Of a DNA stretch of 64,000 nt, positions 32,492 to 45,411 are shown piece by piece. How positions within the stretch are numbered: the stretch's first letter is position 1; every line of letters begins with the position of its first letter. The DNA comes from Prunus persica (Eukaryota; Streptophyta; Magnoliopsida; Rosales; Rosaceae). Location: contig NC_034009.1 of the NCBI RefSeq assembly GCF_000346465.2, forward strand, positions 39,848,456 through 39,912,455, read 5' to 3'. Under the pieces are notes generated by a model. It searched no databases and was not told the DNA's origin. It saw nothing but the letters and a program-made list of their open reading frames with translations. Made by a program: the position numbers and the translations under genes.

Positions 32492-34255
32492 CAGAAAATC
32501 ACAAAAGTATCTTTCCTATTCTAGAGATTGGTCACATGTAGTCCAACCAATAGGAAATGAGATATTTAAGAAATGAAGAGTTTGATCAATATCAATATCA
32601 AATGAATTCTTATACGCCTAGTCAACTATTAAGCGTATCTTGACTTCTTGATATTGTGATATGATTGAAACATGATTTCCATGTTAGAAAATTAAAGGGA
32701 TGTTAAAACATGAAAGTAATAGGAGAATCAAATTGATTTGGGCCAAAATTGCCTAAAAAGAAAACACTTCTAAATACACTCAATTCACTTTTAAAAACAG
32801 TAAAACATGATTGAATCGTTCTTTAAAACAATTCCCTAATATACATGCATGATAATGACATCACTTACCTCTGAACCAAATGCCTTTCACGGGTCAAGCC
32901 ACAAGTCTGTGTTTTGGGGATTGCTAAGCTGCATCAATCCTGCCAATGTCAGTTCTGCCCCTATGCTCTCTCAAAGCATGTTTACAACCTATGCTAACAT
33001 ATACTAGAGTTTATGCTAGTATCGAGAAAATGCAAACACTAATTTTGTAACACGTAGAATTGTTAGAGATTGGAAGTTTTTATCATTTTTTTCTTCCAGT
33101 CTCTCCACCACTCACTAATACAGATTACTCATGTGATAAATTTACAAAACCTATTTCTCTACTCTCACAAAGACTATACTTCTTCTCAAAAGACTATATC
33201 ACTTTACCTCTATCTCTGTGAAATGTAAAAAGTTGAAACTTTAATGTCAAACCTCGACAAAAGATGAATTTCCATCAGTTACGTTGAATTTGGATTTGTT
33301 GAACTTAAGCGATTTTACTTTCTCTGTTAGTATTTGATGACTTAATTTGGTATTTACTTCTTCTTCTTTTTTTCCTTGGAAATGTGTTCCACCAACGTGA
33401 GGAAGAAAAATATGCACAAAATAATATATTTAATAGAAGCCCAAGATTTCGGAAGCACATAATTTTTTCAAAAATCTACAAAGTGTTCTACTTTACAAAC
33501 TTCTTATGTCTACCAATTTCTACTAAAATTAATTTCTTTGCGGTGCTCAGATTCATCATGTGTGTGTCCTCAATTTTAGTGGAAATTGGAAGTTTCCATC
33601 ATTTTTGTTTTCTGGGAATTTTCTGAACCAAGGAAAATCAAGCAAAATTAATAAAGCATAAAATGAAAAGGGAAAATATCTAGAGGATGCATTGTAGGAT
33701 TGCTCATGCCAATAATTGTACCCTCTAAATATATTGGGACATATTTTTTTTTGTTTTCATGACATATGGTCCTAAAATTATTGTTCCTAGCGGGCTCTCC
33801 ACCCCTCTCAATTGAAAACCTATTGTGTAAATCTTCAATCCTGAACGATGAACGATGCACCTAAAACACATGTTGCAATACACATCCACCCATTCTCAGG
33901 CCAATTATTGTTCCTAGCGGGCTCTCCACCCCCTCTCAAATTTAAGTGGTCCATTATGATTAATCATGTATTTTATGGACCATCCAGCTGTGAGGTTTTA
34001 TCTCAAAAACCTTCGGTACCTTTCTCCCACATGCCACAATGGTATATTCACAATTACGTCTGATACCTCACATCATGCCACTTGCCTCAATTGAATTTAA
34101 GTGGGTGGAGTGTTACTTCTGGGTACCCCTCATCATTCGTCTATAAAATGGTGAAGCCAGTTGCTACTGTTACCATAAGAGCCAGCTCCGACTTTCTTTA
34201 ATTTCTTGTTTCGTATCCACTAGCTACATCTGTTGCCAAGTTAATTTCAGTCCTA
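32492..34255 (+). promoter_or_regulatory. BURP gene upstream region with TATA box
   Basis: Upstream of the intact BURP gene. A TATA box, TATAAAA (34142-34148), lies 108 bases before the ATG. A repeat of about 28 bases containing GTTCCTAGCGGGCTCTCC occurs at 33783 and 33907. The region is present again at 61118-62412 (to 34192) and in part at 62637-63078 (32492-32880). No ORF in it is conserved as protein between the copies. Confidence 0.65.
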
Positions 34256-35594
34256 ATGGGGTTTCATCTCCCACTCATCTTTGCTATTCTCAGTGTAAGC
34301 TCTGCAATTTGATTAAGATTTCCATTCTCTCTCATTGTACTCTATATAAACGAAAGTTTTGTGTTCCTACAATTCTCTCCGATTTTATTTAGTATGTACT
34401 TAAGTGTCGTACGTCCACTAATTAATTACACTTTGTGAGATTTGATTTTAATTAGAGTTCGAATTAATGTTGCAGCTAGCAGCAGTGGGAAACCATGCTG
34501 CTCAACCAGCACCTCAACTTTACTGGAACTCCGTCCTGCCAAACACACAGATGCCAAGATCTATCAGTGTACTTCTGCATCCTGGTTTGTGTTGAGCACT
34601 TTAGAATCTTAGATATCTTTTCTACCTGCCATTTTACTAAAATTTGTTCGACCACATATTTATCAGTTAACTACTGTCATTACAAATCGGCTGATCACTT
34701 ATTTTGCATTATGACGTTGATATATAATTTGCAGACTCCACAAATGAAGAAAAGAGCACATATATGAATGCTGTTGGGAATGGAAAGGGCAAACCTGAAA
34801 TTTTCCCATTGGGCATTAGACGTTACGTTCAAAAACGGTATGGAGGGGGCATTAGACGTTACAATCAAGAACGGTATGGAAAAGGTCCTCCTCCATCTGA
34901 CAATCAACTACTCCATTATAAAGACTTGGCTATTTTCTTCTTCGAGAAGGACATGCGCCCTGGCGCAACAATGAAGTTCCAATTCCCTAGAAATTCAAAC
35001 ACGGCTACTTTCCTGCCACGCGAAAGTGCTCAATCGATCCCCTTCTCCTCTAACAAACTATCAGAAATTTTCAACCATTTTTCAGTGAAGCCAACATCTG
35101 TGGAAGCCAAAACAATTAAGCAAACAATCCAAGAGTGTGAAGCTCCAGGCCTTAAGGGAGAGGAAAAATATTGCGCCACATCTTTAGAATCAATGGTTGA
35201 TTTTAGCACTTCGAAGCTTGGAACAAGAAACGTTGAAGCAATCTCGACGGAGGTATTGGAAAGAGGAGCCACCATGTCCATGCACAACTATACAACAATG
35301 CCGGGACTGAAGAAGTTGGCAGGTGACAAAGTCGTTGTGTGTCATAAGGAGAACTATCCCTATGCTGTGTTTTTCTGCCATGCAATAAAACAAACAGCAG
35401 CATATGTTCTCTCCCTGAAAGGCGATGATGGGGAGAAGGTTAAAGCAGTAACCATCTGCCATCTAGACACATCAGAATGGAACCCAGAGCATTTGTCCTT
35501 CCAAATCCTCAACGTTAAGCCCGGAACAATTCCCATCTGCCATTTCATTTCCACTGATGGTATTGTCTGGGTTCCAAAACACAAATCTGCATGA
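34256..35594 (+). CDS. BURP-domain protein, three exons, intact
   Basis: Exons 34256-34294, 34476-34584 and 34735-35594 have GT-AG introns and give 335 residues. The start MGFHLPLIFAILSLAAV is a signal peptide, and the small first exon ending in the signal is common in this family. Residues 29-40 are YWNSVLPNTQMP, the conserved segment after the signal. Residues about 76-100 hold two short repeats (GIRRYVQKRYGG, GIRRYNQERYGKG). The BURP domain runs from FFFEKDMRPG (about 117) to the end, with the diagnostic CH-X10-CH-X25-CH-X25-CH-X8-W complete. BURP proteins (BNM2, USP, RD22 and PG1-beta types) are secreted or wall/storage-vacuole proteins, often stress- or seed-related; the variable region does not let me assign a subtype firmly. 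Only intact host gene in the window. Confidence 0.95.
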
Positions 35595-35734
35595 TCATCA
35601 CTTAGCACTGTACGTATAATAAGCTTGGTTGGGTTGCACCCTAGGCCTGTATAATTAACTCCCTACTTATTTCTGCCTCTTTAGCACTGTACATATATAG
35701 ACTTCAACTTGTACTCGTATAGCATGCTGGAAAA

Positions 35735-35844
35735 AAAAAGGACCAATAGGGAGAAAATGGTGAACTAAGGAGAGACTAATACTTCTGGTTCTTAGAAGGC
35801 ATAACAGAAATAATAGAGCACACTGCTTGAATGCAAGTCAATAT
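35735..35844 (-). pseudogene. DUF247 3'-end fragment cut by a copia element
   Basis: GGGAGAAAATGG, GGAGAGACT, AACAGA-ATAATAGAGCACACTG and TGACA/CAAGTCA-like words match the C-terminal region of the other DUF247 copies (58290-58380). The match stops at 35844, where a copia LTR begins. The rest of the gene is not found after the element. Confidence 0.7.
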
Positions 35845-36466
35845 TGTTAGAAAATTAGGAGATTTACTTCCTAATATATTATGATTCTATTTATTTCCTT
35901 TTGTATTGATATTATGTAATTAGGACTTTATCTTAGTTTCCTAGTATAACCCTACTAGGGTTTGTACTCTTGTATTATAAATACCTCCTTTTGGAGAATG
36001 AAGTATAATCTGAAAATATTCTATCCACTTTGTTTGACATGGTATCAGAGCAAACTTTTCTAGTGACCTGTGTGTTGTGCCAACCCGTATTCTAGCCCCA
36101 TATTTTTTCTCTACCTATGCCGTGTGTGCCCCCCCTCTGGGTTTGTGGGTTGTGTTGTCGTGTTGGTGTCATTCCTATCTTCGTGCATCTGCCGTATTTG
36201 AGCCTTTGCTGTGTTCCGCTGTGTACTCTGTTGTGTTCATACCTCTATTGTGTTCGTGCCTGTCTTCGTGCATCTGCTGTATTTGTGTCTCTATTGTGTT
36301 CCATTGTACAATCTGCCGTGATCTGTTGAATTTATGATGTAATCATAGGTGATAACTCATTTGTTGGTGTTGTTGTTGCTGTTTCTGGAAATTTATGTGA
36401 TTCAGACTCTATTCCATTTACTGGCTACAATACTTAGATAATTGATACTGGTACTTATGATCATAT
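35845..36466 (+). mobile_element. Ty1-copia relic: LTR, primer site and leader
   Basis: The LTR 35845-36039 starts TGTTAGAAAATTAGG and ends TTTGTTTGACA, followed at once by TGGTATCAGAGC (36040-36051), the standard tRNA-iMet primer-binding site. The LTR contains a TATA-like TATAAATACC at 35977. The leader includes direct repeats around TCTTCGTGCATCTGC (36178 and 36262). By 36420 the frame reads a retroviral-type protease start, IIDTGTYDHI, where the solo LTR D is inserted. The element continues at 39225. Confidence 0.88.
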
Positions 36467-39219
36467 TGACAGGACTCGCCCCGAATTTCCTGAAACCCGA
36501 GACGAATTCTGTGGAAATTCCTGACATCACCCCGATGTCGGGCCCACTTCTAAAACTATATCCTTTTTCCCCAAAAGGAATAAAGGCATAAGACTTTCTA
36601 CCGAAATTTCGGTAGAGTCTCCTATGTAAATTGAACATTGCCCAAAATTTTAACCTGCATAAAACACATTTTATATTACCCAACTGGCAGCATGCATAAA
36701 GTAATAACATGCAATTCACATAAACGGCCTTCGGCCTTCCGATAATTGGCAACAAACCACCAAGTACGCTATCAAATCAATTTATACCTTAAACAAGGCA
36801 AACAATAAATTCAATCACACTTAAGAATGTCAAAGCAATCCACTACATTTAATTTTCTCAACAGCCAACATACGAGGTTTTAACCTCCTAACACAAACAC
36901 ACTTCGTTCTCACTCAAATAGCAGGACCAACTTCAAGGTCCGCATCATACTCAATAATACACAAGTAAAGTTTAAACCGCGGCTGCACCTAGGCACTACC
37001 CTAGGCTGCCTACGTACCCTTATTGAGGGATCAAGCCACACGTAGTTCTTCCTACTAAATCCTGATTTCCAAACACATACAATAATACCTTTATTCATCT
37101 CTCTGTTAATCACATAATCTTCCCATACGCCGGAAATTCCAACTCTACGTATGGGGTCTGTCATCACGCCGGAAAATCCTACGCCACGTGTGACCTAACC
37201 ATCATATCATCTCCCTATACGTCAGAAATTCCAACACCACGTATGAGGTCTGTCATCCAGTCGGAAAATCCTACGCCACGGGTGACTTGACAATCACATA
37301 ATCTCTCCATACACCAGAAATTCCAACGCCACATATAGGGTCTGTCTCAATGTCGGAAAATCCTATGCCACGCGAGACCTAACAATCACATAATCTCCCC
37401 ATACGCTGGAAATTCCAACGCCACGAATGGAGTCTGTCTCAACGCTGGAAAATCCTATGCCACTCGAGACCTAACAATCACATAATCTCCCCATATGCCG
37501 GAAATTCCAACGCTACATATGGGGTCTGTCAGCATGCCGGATAACCTACGCCACGTGTGACTTAACAATGATAACATCTCCCCATACGCCGGAAATTCCA
37601 ACGCCACGTATGAGGTCTGTCCTCACGCCGGATAACCTACACCATATGGAACCTAACAATCATAGGGTGGTACTTAGGGTAGTGCGTATAGCACTTCAAA
37701 CCGACATTCAAAACTCTATTTATACCTTTATAAATTTATATAAAAATATATATATTAAGTTCTAAAGTTGTATAAGCCTCAACCACAATCTAGCATCCGA
37801 TAATCCCCCCCAATTTAAAACAATAAATTAATATCATAAACCCACATAATCAACATAACTTAACAACGCTCAAGACCTGTCACTAGTGTCATTGTAATCC
37901 TCCTAGGAAGGTAAAACTACTTCGGAAGAGTCACGGTCAACTAAGGGTCAAACTACCCAAACTTGGTCAAATGGGCCCACGGGCCCCACGACCTTCAAAT
38001 TCCGATTCCAACCTACCGAAATTTCTTATGGGTTCTACAAGGTTTAGGACACTCGTCTTGCAAGTTTGGTCCAGATCAGACGGTCGGATCGCTCACGATC
38101 GCACGATCGGACGGTTACTATAAACCTAGCCCTAGGGTTGGTATTTTCGGAGTATCCAGGACTCCGTTTTACGATCCGTCGAATCCTATACGATCTTGAG
38201 GATGTCCAAACTAACATATAATAAATCTATGACTATCCAACGGCTCAAACCTATTGAACCCAGATAACGCACAATATGCGAAATCTGTTCAATAGTCAAA
38301 CGACGTCCGAATTGAGATCCGCGAAAACCTACGCACTCGTGACAACTTGAGGACCTCATTAGGACAAACTGTAGCTTCACCACCTTTGTCCACGCGCCTG
38401 CAGCGCATGGGTGTGTAGAGTAAATTCCGATGATGGAAAAACTCTACACCACCGCTCACCCTTCCTATCCTAAATACTACTCGAGGCAAGGATCACTTCA
38501 TTCAACTACGGGGAGGTCCCATTTGGACGGCAACTGGCCCAAATTTCACTTTGAAATCCGGCCAAAACCTAGGTTTTCAAATCGGTTTTCTAGACATCAA
38601 ATCGATCCAATCCTATCCCATAGACAGCTAGAGCTCAGAAAATAGATGACAAACCATACCTCACCCGACGGAATTGGTGGCTGGAGGAGAAAGATTGAGC
38701 GATGAGAAGTTCTGTCAAAACCGACTCGTTTTCGACTGATTCCAGCGAGCACAGTTGACGATGATGGCTAAGACTAGTCGGGAAAAGACAAGGGAGAGGT
38801 GGTGATTCGAACGGGACCGGTCTCGAGGCCAGTCGTTGACTGTGGAGGCTGCAATAGCCTTGAAGGGTGGCGGCTGTAAAAACGAAGGGGAGGGGGGCTG
38901 TTCACGATGGAGGAGAGAGAGAGATAGATAGATAGATAGAGAAAAATCTGAATTTTATAAAAATTCCATTTTGAAATAATTACGATTGTGCCACTGAGTT
39001 TCTTTTGACCGTAACTTCCTCGTTACAACTCCAAATCAAGCCCACTATGTATCTATGAACTCATCTCGTCGAGCTCTACGCAACGGTAGAGCTGAAATTC
39101 TCAAATTTCTTCCTGATCAAAAAGTCAACTTTAAACCCAATAAAATATTCTATGGGTATAATGGTCTTTTATCTACATAAATTAATAATTTCCAATTTAT
39201 TTAGGACCGGGTCGTTACA
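36467..39219 (-). mobile_element. Complete solo LTR, copy D (2.75 kb), inside copia
   Basis: It starts TGACAGGACTCGCCCC and ends GGACCGGGTCGTTACA, with a perfect target duplication catat at 36462-36466 and 39220-39224. Removing it joins the copia protease frame (DH then MTYD). The hairpin array is at 37120-37650. Its end, GACCGGGTCGTTACA, differs from copies A, C, F and G (GTCGGGGTGTTACA); copy E shares it, so there are two subfamilies. A short (GATA)n tract lies at 38918-38940. Confidence 0.93.
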
Positions 39220-39224
39220 CATAT

Positions 39225-39858
39225 GACTTATGATGCTATATTTTTTTATGAGTTGTCTAGTAATACTCGTGACCCATACATAACTAGTGCTAATGGCTTG
39301 CCCTATCCAATTACTGGCGAGGGCATAATCTCTCACTCCTACTCTGTCCTTGTCTCGTGTGTTACTCGTTCCCAATATCCATTGTAACTTGTTGTTTGTT
39401 GGCCGATTACTTGATACACTTAATGCTTATGCTACTTTCTATCCTACACATTGCTCTTTTCAGGATCTCAAGACTTGCGAGACGATTGGGCATAGTAAAC
39501 GGATAGGGGGCTTATATTATTTGACATTGTCTTCTGCACCAATTCGTGGTTGTGTCATTCATACTGTTCAAAGTTGTAGTGTCAAGGACAAATAACAAAT
39601 TTGGTTATGGCATCGTCGCTTGGGACACTCGTCGTTCGGCTATCTTAAGCGTCTGTTTCCATCTTTATTCCGCTCTTGTGACGAGTCCAGTTTTAAGTGT
39701 GAGACATGTATTTTGGCCAAGAGTCATCGCACTGTGTTTCTTTTAAGTGACAGTAAAGCTGCAAAACCTTTTGATTTAGTATATTCGGATGTATAGGGAC
39801 CTGCTCGTGTGACTTCTAATGGTTTCTATTGGTCTATTACTTTTATTGATGACTGCAC
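39225..39858 (+). pseudogene. Ty1-copia pol relic (protease to integrase start)
   Basis: It continues the copia element broken by copy D. The open start reads MTYDAIFFYELSSNTRDPYI and NGLPYPITGEG, the usual spacing after the protease DTG. Further on, in shifted frames, are a GAG-pre-integrase-like stretch (LWHRRLGH-type, here broken) and an integrase start with FDLVYSDV-like and FIDD-like traces. Several stops and frame changes make it dead. The element ends at 39858 where copy E begins; reverse transcriptase, RNase H and the 3' LTR are absent. Confidence 0.8.
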
Positions 39859-40187
39859 TCTCCCCATAGTCCGGAATTACCAACGCCACGTATGGAGCCT
39901 GTACGCACGCCGAAAAATCCTACGCCACGTGGGACCTCATCATCATATCACATAGTCTCCCCATACGCCGGAACTACTAAAGCCACGTATGGGATTCGTC
40001 TCAACGCCGGAAAATCCTACGCCACGTGAGACCTTACAATCACAGGATGGTACTTACACAATGTAATCAAACCATCTTTATCTCTTTAATATATATATAT
40101 ATATTCCCAATTTCCCCAAGTTTAAAACAATAAACTAGTTCCTTAAACCCACTAATTAACATAACTCAACTAATGATCAAGACCTAT

Positions 40188-42251
40188 TGAAAGGACTCGC
40201 CCCGAATTTTCTCAAAACCTGAGACGAACCCTTTGGAAGTCCTGACATCACCTCGATGCCAGGCCCACTTACTAAAAACCGAGACTTCCTGCCGAAATTT
40301 CGGCAGAGTCTCCCCTATAATTTGGACATTTTCCAAAATTTATACCTGCATGAAAATGCATTTAATATTCCCAATTGGCAGCATGCACAATATAATTTCA
40401 TGCAATTCACATAAATGGCCTTCGGCTTTCCAATAATTCTTAACCAGTTACCAAACAATTCAAATACCAATTATGACTAACATTTAGTCTACGGCTGCGC
40501 CTAATAACCTTAGGCTGCCTACGTACCCTCCTTGAGGGATCAAGCCACACGTAGTTCTTCCATAAAACTCAATTCCACACATAGGTGATACCTTATTTCA
40601 TCTCTCTGTATTTCACATAATCTCCCCATACGCCGGTACAACCAACGCCACGTATAGGGCCTGTCAACACGCCGGATAACCTACGCCACGTGCGACCATG
40701 CCATACTATCATCATATCTCCCCATACGCCGGTACAACCAATACCACGTATGGGGTCTGTCTCAACGCCGGATAACCTACGCCACGCGAGACCTGCACAT
40801 CATATCACATAACTCCCCATACGCCGGTACAACCAACGCCACGTATGGGGCCTGTCCCAACGCCGGATAACCTACGCCACGCGGGACCTCAACATCATAT
40901 CACAAATCTCCCTATACGCCGGTACAACCAACGCCACGTATGGGGTCTGTCGACACGCCGGATAACCTACGCCACGTGCGACCTCAACACAATATCACAA
41001 TAGCTCCCCATACGCCGGTACAACCAACGCCACGTATGGGGCCTGTCTCAACGCCGGATAACCTACGCCACGTGAGACCTAACTTTCACTTGGTGGTGCT
41101 TGTAGTGAATCCAACATCCAGGGAGGTACCTAAAGTAGTGCGTATAGCACTCCAAACTGACATTCTAGACTCTGTTGTACCCATGTACAACCATATATAA
41201 TTATAGTTATATAAATTAATTCTAATATTGTGTAACCTTCCACATTCATCTAGCACCCGATAATCCCCCTTAGAAAGGTGAGATTACTCCGGGAGACTCA
41301 CGGTCAACCAAGGGTCAAACTACTCTAACTCTGGTCAACCGGACCTGCAGAACCCACGACCCCCAATTTCCGATCCGAAAGTCTCTATGGGTTCTACCAG
41401 GTATAGGACACTTGTCCTGCAAGTTTGGTTCAGATCGGACGGTCGAATTTCTCACGATCGCACGATCTGACAATTAATATAAAATATAAACTTTAAAATT
41501 ATTAATCGAAACATCCGGGGCTCCGATTCACGATCCGTGAATTCCTACACGATCCTAGAATTACCTAGATTAACATATATTAAATTTGGGACCATCCGAC
41601 GGTCCCAACCTGTCGAACCCGGATAACGTACAATATACGATCGTCCGTTCGATAGTCAAACGACGTCCGAATTGAGATCCGCGAAATCCTATGCACTCGT
41701 GACAACCTAAGGATCTCATCGGAATACAGTGCTACTTTTTCTACAGTGCCCAAAGCGATAACGCTTCGCCGGAAAATCTCAACATCACGGCTCCAAAATT
41801 CCTACTCTAGGTATAACACCCTATTTGGAGCCACTTTTGTTCTTGGACCTACCCCAAAAAGTGGCCGAAAATGGCCGATCACGGCAGCCGAAGTTTCGGC
41901 CGATTTTCAATTCGAAAATCGAGTTGTCTACGCTAAGAATCGATCTAATCCTACCCAACCATCAGCTAGAGTAGCTCGAGAGGTTCAAAATCCATACCTG
42001 GGTCGACGGAATTGGTGGCCGGAGGAGGGAGATCGGCGGCTTTGAAGTTTGGACGACGTCGGCCGCTTCATCTCCAGATTCCGGCGAATCCGCGGCGGCT
42101 GGCGGCGGGAGGTGGCTGGGGTAGGAAGAGGACGACGGCCCGGTCATTTTGGTACCGGTCCCGTCGTCATTGGTGGCCGGAGGAGAGCACGGCCGGCCAA
42201 AACGTGGCCGGCGGTCGTCGCGCGCGAGAGAGGAGAGAGAGAGATCGCGCG

Positions 42252-42291
<40 letters not shown>

Positions 42292-42538
42292 CCAGATTTT
42301 TATAAAAAAAAGTCCCATTTTGAAATATTTACGATGTGCCACTGGGCTTCTTTTGACCATATCTCTCTCGTTACAACTCCGATTCAAGCCCACTACGTGT
42401 CTATGAACTCGTCTCAGTACGACCTATCCAAAAATACAAGTCACGGTCCCAAACTCTCTCCGGTTAAAAATATGACTAAAATACCCTTAAATAATGAAAT
42501 AATTAAATAAGGGTTAAATTTGGGGTCGGGGTGTTACA
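40188..42538 (-). mobile_element. Solo LTR, copy F (2.35 kb), nested in copy E
   Basis: It starts TGAAAGGACTCGCCCC and ends GTCGGGGTGTTACA. The flanks are cctat (40183-40187) and tctat (42539-42543), a 5-base duplication with one change. Removing it restores copy E. The hairpin array at 40620-41090 has five to six units. It is close to copy A over most of its length, including the GA tract (42230-42290). Confidence 0.9.
40620..41090. repeat. Hairpin array in LTR copy F
   Basis: Units of about 90 bases like those of copy A. Second-hairpin arms are GTCTC/GAGAC, GTCCC/GGGAC, GTCGaCACG/CGTGCGAC and GTCTC/GAGAC in successive units. The first hairpin, CCCCATACG/CGTATGGGG, is mostly constant. Confidence 0.9.
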
Positions 42539-43851
42539 TCTATCACCAGGATCATTATAATCCTCCGAGGGAGGTGAAACTACCTCGGAAGACTCACGGT
42601 CAACCAAGGGTCAAACTACCCAAATTTAGTCAAACGGGCCCACGAGACCCGCGACCTCCCGATCTGAAAGTTCCTATGTGTTCTACAAGGTTTAGGACAC
42701 TCGTCATGCAAGTTTGGTCCAGATCGGACGATCAGATAGCTCACGATCGGACGGTTATTATAAACATAAACTTTAAGTTATTAAATCGGAACATCCGGGG
42801 CAAAGATTCACGATCCGTGAATTCCTACACGATCCTAGAATTGCCTAGATTAACATATATTAATTTTAAGACTATCCAACGGTCTGAACATGTCAAACCC
42901 GGATAACGCCTAATATGCGATATGCGATATCCGATCGATGATCAAACAATAATCAAATTCAAATTCGAGCATACCGTCACGCTCGAGACGACGAGAGGGT
43001 TATTTTAGAACTCTAAGACAAGCCACCACATGGCCCACGCGCTGACAGCGCGTGGTTGTCTAGAGAAATTTCCAGCGGCGGGAAAAACTCCAAACCGCCA
43101 GCCAAGACTCCCAGGTTAGGTAAATCACATGTAGTGGAACAACTTTTGTTCTTGGACCTACCCCAAAAAGTCGACGGAAGTGGCCGTCGGAGGCCGAAAC
43201 TGGCCTAAACTTCTATCGCTTAATTGACAACCAAAATGCAGCAATTGATCCTAAATAACCCAACCAGCAGCTAGATCAGATTGAGGGGATGGAAAAGCAT
43301 ACCTAGATCGCATGATTTGGTTACCGAAAACGTCCGAACGAGCTTCCGAAAAATCCGCAAAAAACCTTTCGGATTTCTGCAATTTCCGGCCAGCACCAGC
43401 AGTTCCAGCAGCTGAGGTTGGTCGGAAAAGGAAGAGGAGGTGGCAGCGGTTTGAACAGGTCCGGCCTCGTTGCCGGTGGTGATCCGTGGTGGCAACTGTG
43501 GCTCTTGGAAGCCACGGCTGTGCAGAAAAATGAAGGGGGAGGGGGCTGCGCGCGTGGGGAGAGAGAGAAAGTGAGAGAGAATCAGATTTATCAAACCTTT
43601 TTTTGCCAAAAGTACGAGTATGCCACTAAGGGTAATTTGATCGTATCTTCTTCGTTACAACTCCGATTCGAGCCCATTACGTGTCTACGAACTCATCTCG
43701 CTGTGCTTTACACAACGGTACGGTTGAAATTCCCAAATTCCTTCCCAGTCAAAAAGTCAACTTTAAACCTAATAAAATATTCTATGGGCAAAATGGTATT
43801 TTCTCTGAATAAATTAGTGTTTACTAATTTATTTAGGACCGGGTCGTTACA

Positions 43852-45411
43852 ATACCCAAAAATTTCCTGTGTCAGAATCAACACATGGCAGCAGAGAAAG
43901 AAAGGGGAATAGGACAAAATAGTTGGTTATCCAGCTGGAAATCCTACAGAGCAAGGATGACTAGTTATACGAGAAACAGATGACTAGTCATCATTTTATG
44001 AAATCAATTTAATGCAATGTGATGGAATGCACAATTTACCTTTGTCAATTTGCTTGAACCTCTATACGATAGTTGTTAGTTAAGAACACCTAGAGAAACT
44101 ATTCTTAATCTAAACTTGAGCTTGATAAAAATAATAAAAATCTTATTACAAGATTATCAAGGAAAGTGTTGTGTCTACCCAAGTGCAAGTAGTCACACGT
44201 AGTAATAATCTTGGAAGTCCAAGTATCGTATCCTCAAGGAGCAGGTAGGCAAATATCTGCACACAAAGAAATAATTAAACATACCACAATAAAAGTGACA
44301 AGCAAAATGGAAAAGTTATTTATTTGATTGTTGTGAAAATTGAATTTAAAAATGAAATATCAATAATGGAAATGCTAAGGCATCAAGGTTCAATTCTTTA
44401 AACAAAATATGTTTCATGCTCTTTACTCCAGATTATAACTCGATTAAAATCATCATCGAGAAACTTTAACCGGAAGATAAAGAAATTAAAACCAATTTAA
44501 TTTTTCAATGTAATCTTTTATTAATGATTGTTCAGAAAATGGAATTGCTTAATATCTACTCTTTTAATTTAAAAGCATGCCAAGTCAGTTCTTAACAATG
44601 AGAAAAATAAAATTGAACTCATGAAAAGGTAATAGCACTTAACATCAATCAAAATAAAAGGATATGAAAATATTGAACAACCAAAAATAAAAGAATTTAG
44701 CAATTCATACCGTATATTGGATTAAAGAACAATTCACAAACTTACTTAAAGAACATTCCCTTTAGCCTTAGCTAGAGTTCTAGCAACTCAATTACAAAGG
44801 AAAACATAAACTAAATGGATAAAGAAATCAGTCATAGTGGTGCCCTTGCCAAAGAAGTTGATGGGTAATTTATAGTGAATGAGGTGAGTGGGAAGTTAAT
44901 ACATGGGTAATGAAGGGTTTAAGTAAGGGATTAATTGGATTAAACATTGGTTGATGGTGGAGAGTTAGTGGAAAAGAAATAACGGTGAGGTAAATAGGCG
45001 TTAAATGGCTATGAATGACATGAAATAGGCTCTTTAGCTTCAACGGTTGTGTCTTCTCTTCTCCCTCTTTACTTCTCTTTATAATCACAATAATCCAACA
45101 ATCAATTCTTCAATAAAATCCGCCAGCAATTCTCTTCACACCTAGCTTGAACTTGGACAAATGTATGTCTTCATCTTTTGGCTTTCTAACTTCCTACCGA
45201 AGATAAATTCACCTAATAAGTTCACCAAATTAATATAGAAAATTCATAAATCCAGTTGATGAGAATAAAATGTAACAATAAGTGAAATTATATTTATTAA
45301 GTCAAAATTATATCATAAAGTCTCCAAAATAATATTAAAAATATATAATTTAAGACTCTCATCACAAAGCCAAAAGAAAAACTCAAAATGCATACATTAA
45401 CAGTTTTGCCA
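43852..45411. other. Unidentified, probably LTR-element derived
   Basis: No gene seen. Around 44170-44260 a segment (GTGTCTACCCAAGTGCAAGT, GTATCGTATCCTCAAGGAGC) resembles leader or 3'-terminal sequence of large non-coding LTR elements in plants, but no LTR pair or primer site could be delimited. The 72-codon ORF on the minus strand (44870-45088) has no motif. Confidence 0.4.

Larger units (their letters stand above)
39859..43851 (-). mobile_element. Long LTR, copy E, split by copy F
   Basis: Two parts of one LTR: 39859-40187, starting within the hairpin array, and 42539-43851, which ends GGACCGGGTCGTTACA. They join in register with copy D (its CAAGACCTGTCACTAGTGTC region at 37870). The front part up to the array is missing, where it abuts copia pol. 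No target duplication could be checked. The ORFs at 43271-43609 and 43418-43912 are LTR sequence. Confidence 0.85.

Noticed and set aside
36077..36337. Cysteine-rich ORFs of 86 and 70 codons
   Set aside because: They are frames of a direct repeat in the copia leader, before gag, with no matching protein family.
43271..43912. ORFs of 112 and 164 codons
   Set aside because: They lie wholly in LTR copy E and run to or past its terminal GTTACA; no domain and no conservation in copy D.
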